Assembly (NCBI GenBank): GCA_964561215.1
Contig: CAZLOS010000181.1
Location: 1 to 9,449, forward strand
From: JAJFUV01 sp964561215
GTDB lineage: Bacteria; Acidobacteriota; Terriglobia; Bryobacterales; Bryobacteraceae
Length of the DNA: 9,449 nt
Direction: 5' to 3'
The notes below the pieces were generated by a model, which saw only the letters and a list, made by a program, of their open reading frames with translations, ran no database searches and had not been told where the DNA came from. The first letter of the stretch is position 1, and every line of letters begins with the position of its first letter. Made by a program: the position numbers and the translations under genes. Positions 1-5,948 of the stretch are shown here, piece by piece.

Positions 1-609
1 GCGCCGGCGCCCGCGCGTCGCATCCGCATGATGCTGGTGGACAACGACGACTGCTTCATACACACTTTGGCCAATTACGCTCGCCAGACGGGCGCCGAGG
101 TGGTCACCTATCGCTCCGGCTTCCCGCTGGAATTAATCGGGCAGGTGAAGCCGGACCTGATCCTGATTTCTCCGGGCCCGGGCCGTCCCGGCGATTTCGG
201 CGTGCCCGGCTTGGTCCTCCACGCGGCCCAACTGGGAGTGCCGGTCTTCGGGGTGTGCCTGGGACTGCAGGGCATCGTCGAGGCCTTTGGCGGCGAACTG
301 GGCGTGCTGGACTATCCCATGCACGGTAAGCCCTCTCTTATCCGTCACTTTGGCCGCGGCATTTTCGCGGGACTGCCGGAGCGCTTCACCGTGGGCCGCT
401 ATCATTCCCTGTTCGCCAAGCGTGAGAAGCTCCCGGAGTGCCTGGAAGTCACTGCAGAGACGGAAGATGGCGTCATCATGGGTGTGCGGCACCGCGACCT
501 GCCTATCGAGGCCGTGCAGTTCCACCCCGAGTCGATGCTCACCCTGGAAGGCGACTGCGGTTTTCGCCTGATGGAGAACGTAGTGAAACTATACGGAGCG
601 GTTCGGTAA
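1..609 (+). CDS. trpE(G): Anthranilate synthase, glutamine amidotransferase part, probably the C-terminal end of a fused TrpE-TrpG (5' partial)
   Basis: This class I glutamine amidotransferase domain supplies ammonia from glutamine for converting chorismate to anthranilate in cytoplasmic tryptophan synthesis. Counting from the Met at 28, the nucleophile Cys77 lies in FGVCLGLQ and the other two triad members, His166 and Glu168, in QFHPES. The oxyanion region SPGPGRPGDFG (residues 48-58) and PMHGKPS (97-103) are also present. The frame stays open to base 1, and the residues before Met28 (APAPARRIR) look like an interdomain linker rather than an untranslated leader. GVCLGLQ (not GVCLGHQ), PMHGKPS and the VGRYHS segment resemble, from memory, the fused TrpE(G) proteins of rhizobia. 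Fusion is therefore the likely reading, but the chorismate-binding half lies outside the window. The alternative is a free-standing TrpG starting at 28 or 31, for which no good ribosome site is visible. The amidotransferase assignment is firm; the fusion is inference. Confidence 0.85.
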   Translation, partial: APAPARRIRMMLVDNDDCFIHTLANYARQTGAEVVTYRSGFPLELIGQVKPDLILISPGPGRPGDFGVPGLVLHAAQLGVPVFGVCLGLQGIVEAFGGELGVLDYPMHGKPSLIRHFGRGIFAGLPERFTVGRYHSLFAKREKLPECLEVTAETEDGVIMGVRHRDLPIEAVQFHPESMLTLEGDCGFRLMENVVKLYGAVR

Positions 610-617
610 AAAGCTTG

Positions 618-664
618 AAGTACCAGGACTTCTGGTTCTTGGCGAATCGGCAATCGCGGCCGAT
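618..664 (+). terminator. Two consecutive small inverted repeats after trpE(G); possible weak terminator
   Basis: The first dyad pairs AAG/ACCAG (618-626) with CTGGT/CTT (632-640) around a 5-nt loop, with one T-T mismatch. The second pairs ATCGGC (646-651) with GCCGAT (659-664) around a 7-nt loop. They begin nine bases after the trpE(G) stop. Neither is followed by a clear T-run, so intrinsic termination is uncertain, and transcription may read on into the microprotein and hpnE. Confidence 0.25.
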
Positions 665-676
665 AATCAAATAGGC

Positions 677-796
677 ATGCCGAATTTCGGAGACATCTTC
701 TACGTCCTGTTCCTGGCGGCTTTCGTGTGGATCGCCATGGAGTTGCTGGACGGCGGAGGCGGAGGCGGAAAGCGTGCCCGCATGCCCGTGGTTTAG
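677..796 (+). CDS. 39-residue membrane microprotein, probably coupled to hpnE
   Basis: I do not recognise a family. The frame starts at ATG 677 and encodes a short polar start (MPNFGD), one hydrophobic helix (about residues 7-24, FYVLFLAAFVWIAMELL), a run of six glycines (26-31), and a basic tail KRARMPVV. This is the layout of a small single-span inner-membrane protein. Two observations support real coding: 31 of 39 codons end in G or C, as expected in this GC-rich genome, and the TAG stop (794-796) directly abuts the hpnE ATG (797). hpnE has no recognisable Shine-Dalgarno of its own, so translation through this gene may feed hpnE. Its own ribosome site is poor (ATAGG-like, about 671-675). 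A role as a membrane partner of the lipid-modifying HpnE would fit, but that is inference from position only. It could be a chance frame. Confidence 0.5.
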   Translation: MPNFGDIFYVLFLAAFVWIAMELLDGGGGGGKRARMPVV

Positions 797-2086
797 ATGA
801 GCGATGCGATCATCGCCGGCGGCGGGCTGGCGGGCCTGGCGGCAGCCGTGGGTTTGGCGGATGCCGGCTTTCATGTCCACCTGTTCGAGACGCGCGGGTT
901 TCTGGGCGGACGCGCCACTTCCTATCCTTACCCCCACAGCGAAGCCGAGGTCATCGACAACTGCCAGCACATCCTGCTCGGGTGCTGCGAAAAGCTGCTC
1001 GACTTCTACGCGCGGCTGGGCGTCGCCAATAAGGTGCGCTTCCACGATCGCTACTACTTTTTGGAGCGGGGCGGCACGCTGTCGACACTCAGGTCCGGCC
1101 TCCTGCCGGCGCCGCTGCATTTCGCCGGCTCTTTCGCAAGTGTCAAGTTTCTTACCGGCCGCGAGAAGTTCGCCCTGGCGTGCGCGCTGGCCCGCATCCG
1201 GCGCGACCGGAGCACGCGGGACGAACTCGACCGCATCACCATGCGCGAATGGCTGGACGCTCAGGGACAGCCGGCCCGTCTTATCGAGCGATTCTGGAAG
1301 CCCGTGCTGGTCAGCGCCGTGAACGAGGATCTGGATCGCATGGCTGCCTCGCACGGTTTTCAGGTGCTCAAAACCGGCATGCTGGGAGGGGCCCGGGATA
1401 GCGCGATGGGGGTGCCGTCCGTGCCGCTCGGCGAACTGTACGGTGCCGGTGTTTGGCGGCGCTACAGCAACGTCACAATCCATTTGCAGACACCGGTGTC
1501 CGAAGTGCTCTTCGGTGAGAACGAGGTGCGGGGCGTGCGCGCCGGCGGCCGCGTCGAACGCGCGGACTACTATGTTTCCGCGCTGCCCGTGGATCGCGCT
1601 TCGGAGCTGCTCGCGCCGCTCCGGATCCCCGCCGCCGAGTTCGGGCGATCGCCCATTACCGGCATCCACCTGTGGTTCGACCGCCCGGTGACGGACCTGC
1701 CGCACGCCGTACTGCTCGATGGTGCGCTGCACTGGATGTTCAACAAACGCGGCGGACGTTACCTGCTCGTGGTCGTCAGCGCCTCGCGTGGCCTGGTGGA
1801 CAAGAGCCGCGCGGAGGTGATCGAGGAGACCGTGCGCGAACTGGCTGCTTACCTGCCGGCGGTCCACGAAGCACGCCTGGAGAAGGCGCACGTGGTCAAG
1901 GAAGTGAGGGCCACGTTCTCGGCCCGGCCCGGTCTGGACGCCTTGCGCCCCGGCGCGCGGACGCGCTACCGGAATCTCTTCCTGGCGGGCGACTGGACCC
2001 GTACCGGCTGGCCCGCCACCATGGAGGGCGCCGTGCGCAGCGGCTACCTGGCGGCGGAGGCCGTCTCCCAGACGGCCGGCCTCTGA
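797..2086 (+). CDS. hpnE: Hydroxysqualene dehydroxylase HpnE (squalene-associated FAD-dependent desaturase)
   Basis: HpnE reduces hydroxysqualene to squalene, the last step of the HpnC-HpnD-HpnE route from farnesyl diphosphate to the hopanoid precursor. It is an FAD amine-oxidase/phytoene-desaturase-fold enzyme acting at the membrane surface. An N-terminal dinucleotide-binding fold is visible: GGGLAG at residues 8-13, the acidic ribose-binding Glu31, and GGRA at 37-40. NCQHILLGCCEKLLDFY (55-71) is, from memory, a signature of the HpnE branch rather than of carotenoid desaturases. The C-terminal FAD segment NLFLAGDWTRTGWPATMEGA sits near residues 393-412. At 429 residues the length is normal. 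The start is fixed by the Rossmann strand beginning immediately after MSD. No Shine-Dalgarno precedes it, consistent with coupling to the abutting microprotein. hpnC, hpnD and shc are not in the window. A carotenoid-pathway desaturase is the less likely alternative. Confidence 0.87.
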   Translation: MSDAIIAGGGLAGLAAAVGLADAGFHVHLFETRGFLGGRATSYPYPHSEAEVIDNCQHILLGCCEKLLDFYARLGVANKVRFHDRYYFLERGGTLSTLRSGLLPAPLHFAGSFASVKFLTGREKFALACALARIRRDRSTRDELDRITMREWLDAQGQPARLIERFWKPVLVSAVNEDLDRMAASHGFQVLKTGMLGGARDSAMGVPSVPLGELYGAGVWRRYSNVTIHLQTPVSEVLFGENEVRGVRAGGRVERADYYVSALPVDRASELLAPLRIPAAEFGRSPITGIHLWFDRPVTDLPHAVLLDGALHWMFNKRGGRYLLVVVSASRGLVDKSRAEVIEETVRELAAYLPAVHEARLEKAHVVKEVRATFSARPGLDALRPGARTRYRNLFLAGDWTRTGWPATMEGAVRSGYLAAEAVSQTAGL

Positions 2087-2100
2087 GATAATGGTTGATT

Positions 2101-2475
2101 ATGTGGACGCGAACGTCGTTTCTGGCTATTCTCTTCGCCGCGGCTTTTCCGCTTCTGGCCGACCCGCCCATGACCAAACTCCGCATCGAGGTGCGCAGCC
2201 CCGGCGATAAGCCCATCGACCGCGCCAGCGTGATCGTGCGCTTCGTCGAGGGACGCTCGGTCGCCAAGTTCGGCAAGAAGGTCCGGACGCACTGGGAATT
2301 GCGCACCAACCAGGAGGGTGTTGTGAGCATTCCTCCCATCCCGCAAGGCAAGATCCTCATTCAGGTGATTGCCAAGGGTTACCAGACCTTCGGGGAGATG
2401 GTGGAAGTGAACGAGGAAGAAAAGACCATCCCCGTCAAGTTGAACTCCCCCCAGCCGCAGTATTCCGCGCACTGA
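2101..2475 (+). CDS. Small secreted carboxypeptidase-regulatory-like (beta-sandwich) protein
   Basis: This 124-residue protein starts with a Sec-type signal: MWTRTSF, a hydrophobic core LAILFAAAFPLLA, and a probable cleavage before DPP near residue 20. The mature part has alternating beta-strand segments (LRIEVRSPGDKPIDRASVIV, WELRTNQEGVVSIPPIPQGK, ILIQVIAKGYQTF). They match the general pattern of the carboxypeptidase regulatory-like fold, including the turn TNQEGV and the PIPQGK-x-ILIQV strand. In the families I know, this fold mediates binding or structure rather than catalysis; no catalytic residues are apparent. ATG 2101 gives a clean signal peptide; a TTG six bases upstream (2095) would add only two residues. 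It lies 14 bp after hpnE on the same strand and so is probably co-transcribed. It ends in QPQYSAH, which I believe recurs in acidobacterial relatives, but I could not check this. Function unknown. Confidence 0.72.
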   Translation: MWTRTSFLAILFAAAFPLLADPPMTKLRIEVRSPGDKPIDRASVIVRFVEGRSVAKFGKKVRTHWELRTNQEGVVSIPPIPQGKILIQVIAKGYQTFGEMVEVNEEEKTIPVKLNSPQPQYSAH

Positions 2476-2494
2476 GGCCGGTCCTCAGCCGGCC
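2476..2494. terminator. GC-rich hairpin between convergent genes, possible bidirectional terminator
   Basis: GGCCGG (2476-2481) pairs perfectly with CCGGCC (2489-2494) around a 7-base loop. It starts immediately after the stop of the secreted protein and covers the last codons and stop of ridA (2485-2487), so the two convergent genes share it. There is no T-run on either side. It may act as a weak or factor-assisted terminator, or protect the transcript 3' ends. Confidence 0.4.
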
Positions 2495-2865
2495 ACGGCG
2501 ATGACTTCGATCTCCACGCTCACGTCGCGGGGCAGGCGGGCCGCCTGCACCGTCGACCGCGCGGGAGCGTCCGCGGGGAAATAGCGGCCATAGACCTCGT
2601 TCATGCGCGGAAAGTCCGCCATGTCCTTCAAGAATACCGTCGTCTTCACGACGCTGCCGAGCGAAGAGCCGCACGCCTGGAGGACCGCTTTGAGGTTCTC
2701 CAACACGCGTTCGGTCTGCACCACGACATCGCCCTCCACAAGTTGGTTGGTCGCCGGATCCAGCGGGATCTGCCCGCTCAGGAATACGAAGCCGTTGGCA
2801 AGTACGGCCTGCGAGTAGGGGCCGATGGCCCGGGGAGCATGATCAGTGGCGATGATTTGGCTCAT
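2485..2865 (-). CDS. ridA: RidA family enamine/imine deaminase
   Basis: RidA hydrolyses reactive 2-aminoacrylate and related enamine/imine intermediates released by pyridoxal-phosphate enzymes, protecting the cell from PLP-enzyme damage. It is a cytoplasmic trimer with active sites at subunit interfaces. The 126-residue length is typical. Visible family features are GPYSQA (residues 15-20, Tyr17), FLSGQIPLDP (28-37), Asn89 in RMNEVY, the substrate-carboxylate-binding Arg103 in PARSTVQ, and Glu120 in VEIEVIAV; these correspond to Tyr17, Arg105 and Glu120 of Escherichia coli RidA. The Arg marks the active RidA subgroup rather than the inactive Rid groups. The start at 2865 has a strong AGGAG Shine-Dalgarno (2873-2877) seven bases upstream. 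It is a single gene, convergent with the hpnE operon and divergent from the histidine kinase. A possible tie to the PLP decarboxylase elsewhere in the window is only speculative. Confidence 0.92.
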   Translation of the reverse strand: MSQIIATDHAPRAIGPYSQAVLANGFVFLSGQIPLDPATNQLVEGDVVVQTERVLENLKAVLQACGSSLGSVVKTTVFLKDMADFPRMNEVYGRYFPADAPARSTVQAARLPRDVSVEIEVIAVAG

Positions 2866-2995
2866 ATTCGTACTCCTGTATCCGATATGAAAATCCGGGG
2901 CAACATCCGGCCAGATTCAGTTTATCAGAGATGTTTCCTAGGCACGGCTAGGGTGTTCTACCAATGGGGGCTGATCGCAAAAGAAGCGACGATAG
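2866..2995. promoter_or_regulatory. Divergent promoter region of ridA and the histidine kinase
   Basis: This 130-bp gap separates two divergent genes, so it should carry the promoters for both. It is less GC-rich than its neighbours (for example the stretch around 2917-2939). ATCCGG occurs twice (starting near 2893 and 2905). I could not find a -35/-10 pair good enough to name on either strand. Confidence 0.4.
2873..2877 (-). promoter_or_regulatory. Ribosome binding site of ridA
   Basis: AGGAG on the - strand, seven bases upstream of the ATG at 2865, fixes the ridA start. Confidence 0.75.
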
Positions 2996-4519
2996 ATGAC
3001 AGGAGCATCTCAAGGACATAGCGTGTCTCACTTGCCGCTAAACCGGTCGCTGGCGACGAAGTTTTCTGTCTTCACCGCCTTGCTCGTATTCTGGGTAGCG
3101 GTGATCGTGTTAGCGTACGCCGTCCGCCATGGCAGCTTCGATTTGATGGAATGCGTAACGGTCACGGCCGTGGTAGTGCTGGCGGCCGGCGCCATCGCCT
3201 GCTTCACGATCCTGTTGATGGTGAGACCCCTGGCTCTGTTGCAGAAGGGGCTGACGGCGGTGGGCGAAGGACGGCTGGAGCCGTTGCAGATCAGCCGGAC
3301 CGGCGACGAGATCGAATTCGTGGGCCAGAGCTTCAATCGGATGATCGAGGCTCTCAAAGCCTCGCGCGAGGAGATACGGAGCCACCACGAAATGCTCGAG
3401 GAGCGCATCCGCCGTCGCACGGAGGATCTCCAGGAAGCGACGCGGCGCGCGGAGACCGCCAGCCAGGTGAAAGGCGAGTTCCTGGCCAACATGTCGCACG
3501 AACTGCGCACGCCGATGACCGGCGTGATGGGCATGATCGACATGGTGCTGGACGGGCCGCTGTCCGCCGAACAGCGCGAGCAACTCGAGACGGCACAGCG
3601 TTGCGCGAACCTTCTTCTGGCGCTGCTCAATGACGTCCTGGACCTTTCAAAGATCGAGGCCGGCAAGATGGTGATCGAGCACATCGCCTTCGATCTGCGG
3701 TTGGTGGTGGCCGATTGCGTCCACGCACAGGAACCACGGGCGCGCGAGAAAGGCATCCGGTTATCGGCCGAGATCCCGCCCGAATTTCCCGACCGGTTCA
3801 CGGGCGATCCCTTGCGCATGCGGCAGATCCTGAACAACCTGCTCAGCAATGCCGTGAAATTCACGGAGGTCGGCTACGTGGTGGTCCGCCTGAACGGCGC
3901 TCCGGATCCTGGCGGAGACCGCTTCAACCTGGAACTGCAGGTTGCCGACACCGGCTGCGGCATTGCGCCCGAGAAACTGCCGTTGATCTTCGAGAAGTTC
4001 TCCCAGGCCGACGGCAGCATCAGCCGCAAGTACGGCGGCACGGGATTGGGGCTGGCGATTACCAGCCGGCTGGTCGAGGCCCTCGGCGGAGATATCCGCG
4101 TGAAGAGCGAGGTCGGTAGCGGCAGCACGTTCACCGTGAGTCTGCGGCTCGTCCTGGCTTCCCAGGACCAGGCGTTGGCAAGTGTCTCGCCGGCCTTGGC
4201 CGGAGACCGCGTCCGGCGCGCGCAGTCCGGCGATATGTCGGTCCTGTTTATGCAGCTTTCGCCGGTGCGGTTGGAAAAGCTCCGTGCGGCGGCCTGTCGC
4301 GAGGACGAAGTTGGGACCATGGCCGAGGCTCAGAAGCTACAGGATGCCGCCGATCGCCTGGCGGCTTCGGATCTCTCCGAATACGCCCGCCGCATCCGCC
4401 GCGCGACGGCCTGCCGGGACTTCGATGCCGTCCGGACGGATTTGGCGCATCTCGAAGAAGAAGTTCGACGCTTGGACAGCCACCCCTCCTCGATGCACGC
4501 GGAAGTAGCGGCCAACTGA
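2996..4519 (+). CDS. Orphan membrane sensor histidine kinase with a C-terminal HPt-like tail lacking the phospho-His
   Basis: This inner-membrane kinase should autophosphorylate on His and signal to an unknown response regulator. Counted from ATG 2996, it has membrane helices at about 21-43 and 52-76 separated by only some eight residues, so it has almost no periplasmic sensor. HAMP follows (about 76-128), then a coiled coil (about 115-155). The HisKA H-box SHELRTP contains His168. The HATPase has the N-box ILNNLLSNAVKFT (278-290), G1 DTGCGI (318-323), F-box FEKFSQAD (332-339) and G2 GGTGLGLA (347-354). A linker (about 387-412) leads to a helical tail (about 413-495) that lines up with HPt domains, but the usual AHxLKG reads AQKLQD, with Gln446 in place of His. 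No receiver domain is present and no response regulator lies beside it. GTG 3023, with AAGGA at 3012-3016, is a likely alternative start that removes nine residues. Confidence 0.9.
   Translation: MTGASQGHSVSHLPLNRSLATKFSVFTALLVFWVAVIVLAYAVRHGSFDLMECVTVTAVVVLAAGAIACFTILLMVRPLALLQKGLTAVGEGRLEPLQISRTGDEIEFVGQSFNRMIEALKASREEIRSHHEMLEERIRRRTEDLQEATRRAETASQVKGEFLANMSHELRTPMTGVMGMIDMVLDGPLSAEQREQLETAQRCANLLLALLNDVLDLSKIEAGKMVIEHIAFDLRLVVADCVHAQEPRAREKGIRLSAEIPPEFPDRFTGDPLRMRQILNNLLSNAVKFTEVGYVVVRLNGAPDPGGDRFNLELQVADTGCGIAPEKLPLIFEKFSQADGSISRKYGGTGLGLAITSRLVEALGGDIRVKSEVGSGSTFTVSLRLVLASQDQALASVSPALAGDRVRRAQSGDMSVLFMQLSPVRLEKLRAAACREDEVGTMAEAQKLQDAADRLAASDLSEYARRIRRATACRDFDAVRTDLAHLEEEVRRLDSHPSSMHAEVAAN
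3012..3016 (+). promoter_or_regulatory. Probable ribosome binding site supporting a GTG start at 3023 for the histidine kinase
   Basis: AAGGA lies six bases before GTG 3023, in frame with the kinase. The upstream ATG at 2996 has only a weak purine stretch (AGAAG) nine bases before it. This site favours the shorter protein. Confidence 0.5.
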
Positions 4520-4531
4520 TTCCGCCGCCCG

Positions 4532-4548
4532 GGCTGTGCTACACAGCC
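4532..4548. terminator. Perfect 7-bp hairpin between convergent genes, possible bidirectional terminator
   Basis: GGCTGTG (4532-4538) pairs perfectly with CACAGCC (4542-4548). The three-base loop CTA is the complement of the TAG stop of the decarboxylase. The hairpin sits 12 bp after the kinase stop. No T-run follows on either strand, so its efficiency as an intrinsic terminator is uncertain. Confidence 0.45.
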
Positions 4549-5942
4549 GCTTTGACCAGGTTCCAGGCCTGTTCCACGTCGGCCCAGGTGGTGCCGAAGT
4601 TTCCGATCGCAAGCCGGATGGTGTACCTGCCCTTTAGTACGGTTCCCGACAGGAACACCTTCCCCGATGTGTTCACCTTGTCGATGAGGCGCTGGTTTGC
4701 CTCATCGCTGGACCGCAGCCGGAAGCAGACGACTGAAAGCGGCGTCGGGGCCATGATCTCGAAGCGCGAATCCGCGCGGACCTGGGCGGCCAGATCCTGC
4801 GCCCAGCGAACATGGTTGCGCAGGATTTGCTGGAGGCCCTGATGGCCGAAGTAGCGCATCACGAACCACAGCTTCAGCGAACGGAAGCGGCGCCCGAGCT
4901 GTAATCCGTAATCCATGAGGTTGACCGCGCGCGGGTGATCCTTGGTCCGCAGGTATTCCGGGATGAGCGAGAACGCCTCGCGCAGCATATCGGGCCGGCG
5001 TGTGTAAAAAACGCTGCAATCGGAAGGCGTGAACAGCCACTTGTGCGGGTTCGTCACCACCGATTGCGCCCGCTCGACGCCATCGAAGATGTGGTGAAGC
5101 TCCGGCACGATCGCTGCCGCGCCGCCGTAAGCGGAGTCGACGTGGAGCCAGAGCCCATGACGTTCGGCGATGTCGGCGATTTCGGGCACGGGGTCGATGC
5201 TGGTTGTTGATGTGGTACCCACCGTGGCGGTGACGAAGAAGGGCTTGCGTCCCGCCGCAAGATCCTGCTCGATGGCGGAGGCGAGCAGATCCGGCCGCAT
5301 GCGGAACTCGTCGTCCACCTCCAATTTGCGGACGTTTTCCTGCCCGATGCCAAGAGCAATGGCCGCCTTCTCGATCGAGGAGTGCGTTTGCGTCGAAATA
5401 TACGCAGTCAGGCCGCTGCGAGTGCCTCGCTGCCGGCATTCCGGATCGGCCAGTTGGCGCGCCGCCGCCATGGCGTGCGTGCTGCTCATCGACGCGGTGT
5501 CATAGATGACGCCGAAGAAATCCTCCGGCAGCCCCAGCCATTGCCGGTACCATCCCAACACGGTCTGTTCGAGTTCGGTCGAGGCAGGCCCGGACTTCCA
5601 AACCATGGCGTTCGTGTTGAGGGCGGCGCAGAGCATTTCGCCGAGCACGCCCGGGCCTGAAGCCGAGGAACCGAAGAAGGCCATGAATCCGGGGTGGTTC
5701 CAGTGGGTCGTAGCCGGGATGATGAGCTTCTGGAAATCCTCCAGGAAACGCTCGATCGGTTCCCCCGTTTCCGGCCCCGATTGCGGCAGGCGGTCTGTCA
5801 ACTCACCCGGCTGAACGTCGGGGAGCACGGGATACTCCCTCGGGTCTGCCAGGTAATCGGCAATCCAATCGACAGCTTGATGGGCGGCGCGGCGAAAATC
5901 CTCCGCAGCTTGCGTGGAATTCAGTGGGGAACTATCGGACAT
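4539..5942 (-). CDS. Pyridoxal-phosphate-dependent aromatic L-amino-acid decarboxylase family protein
   Basis: This group II PLP decarboxylase of the aromatic L-amino-acid/tyrosine/tryptophan decarboxylase type removes CO2 from an amino acid to give an amine. Numbering below starts at the TTG at 5945; subtract one for the preferred ATG at 5942. The PLP lysine is Lys302 in NPHKWL. His188 in THSS stacks on the cofactor, Asp270 in HVDSAYGG contacts the pyridine nitrogen, and ATVGTTSTTSID (239-251) matches the phosphate region. Tyr331 in PEYL aligns with the catalytic-loop Tyr332 of animal AADC, and LGRRFRSLKLWFVMRYFG (350-367) is nearly the animal motif. Keeping both His and Tyr argues for decarboxylation rather than the aldehyde-synthase side reaction. 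The 467-residue length is normal. The gene starts 6 bp after the aldolase-family stop, with a distant GAGG (5957-5960), so translational coupling is likely. Substrate is not determinable; tyrosine, tryptophan, DOPA or another amino acid are possible. Confidence 0.88.
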   Translation of the reverse strand: MSDSSPLNSTQAAEDFRRAAHQAVDWIADYLADPREYPVLPDVQPGELTDRLPQSGPETGEPIERFLEDFQKLIIPATTHWNHPGFMAFFGSSASGPGVLGEMLCAALNTNAMVWKSGPASTELEQTVLGWYRQWLGLPEDFFGVIYDTASMSSTHAMAAARQLADPECRQRGTRSGLTAYISTQTHSSIEKAAIALGIGQENVRKLEVDDEFRMRPDLLASAIEQDLAAGRKPFFVTATVGTTSTTSIDPVPEIADIAERHGLWLHVDSAYGGAAAIVPELHHIFDGVERAQSVVTNPHKWLFTPSDCSVFYTRRPDMLREAFSLIPEYLRTKDHPRAVNLMDYGLQLGRRFRSLKLWFVMRYFGHQGLQQILRNHVRWAQDLAAQVRADSRFEIMAPTPLSVVCFRLRSSDEANQRLIDKVNTSGKVFLSGTVLKGRYTIRLAIGNFGTTWADVEQAWNLVKAAV

Positions 5943-5948
5943 CAACTA

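Noticed and set aside
539..1891. A 450-codon open frame on the - strand opposite trpE(G), the microprotein and hpnE
   Set aside because: It lies antisense to a well-supported hpnE and shows no domain; it is a by-product of high GC at third codon positions.
2743..3021. A + strand open frame of 92 codons covering the start of ridA and the divergent region
   Set aside because: It is antisense to the start of ridA, overlaps the start of the kinase, and has no recognisable features.
2485..5942. A single functional cluster linking ridA with the PLP decarboxylase
   Set aside because: They are separated by a histidine kinase on the opposite strand and by a hairpin, so shared transcription is not possible. 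RidA has a general role and needs no local partner.
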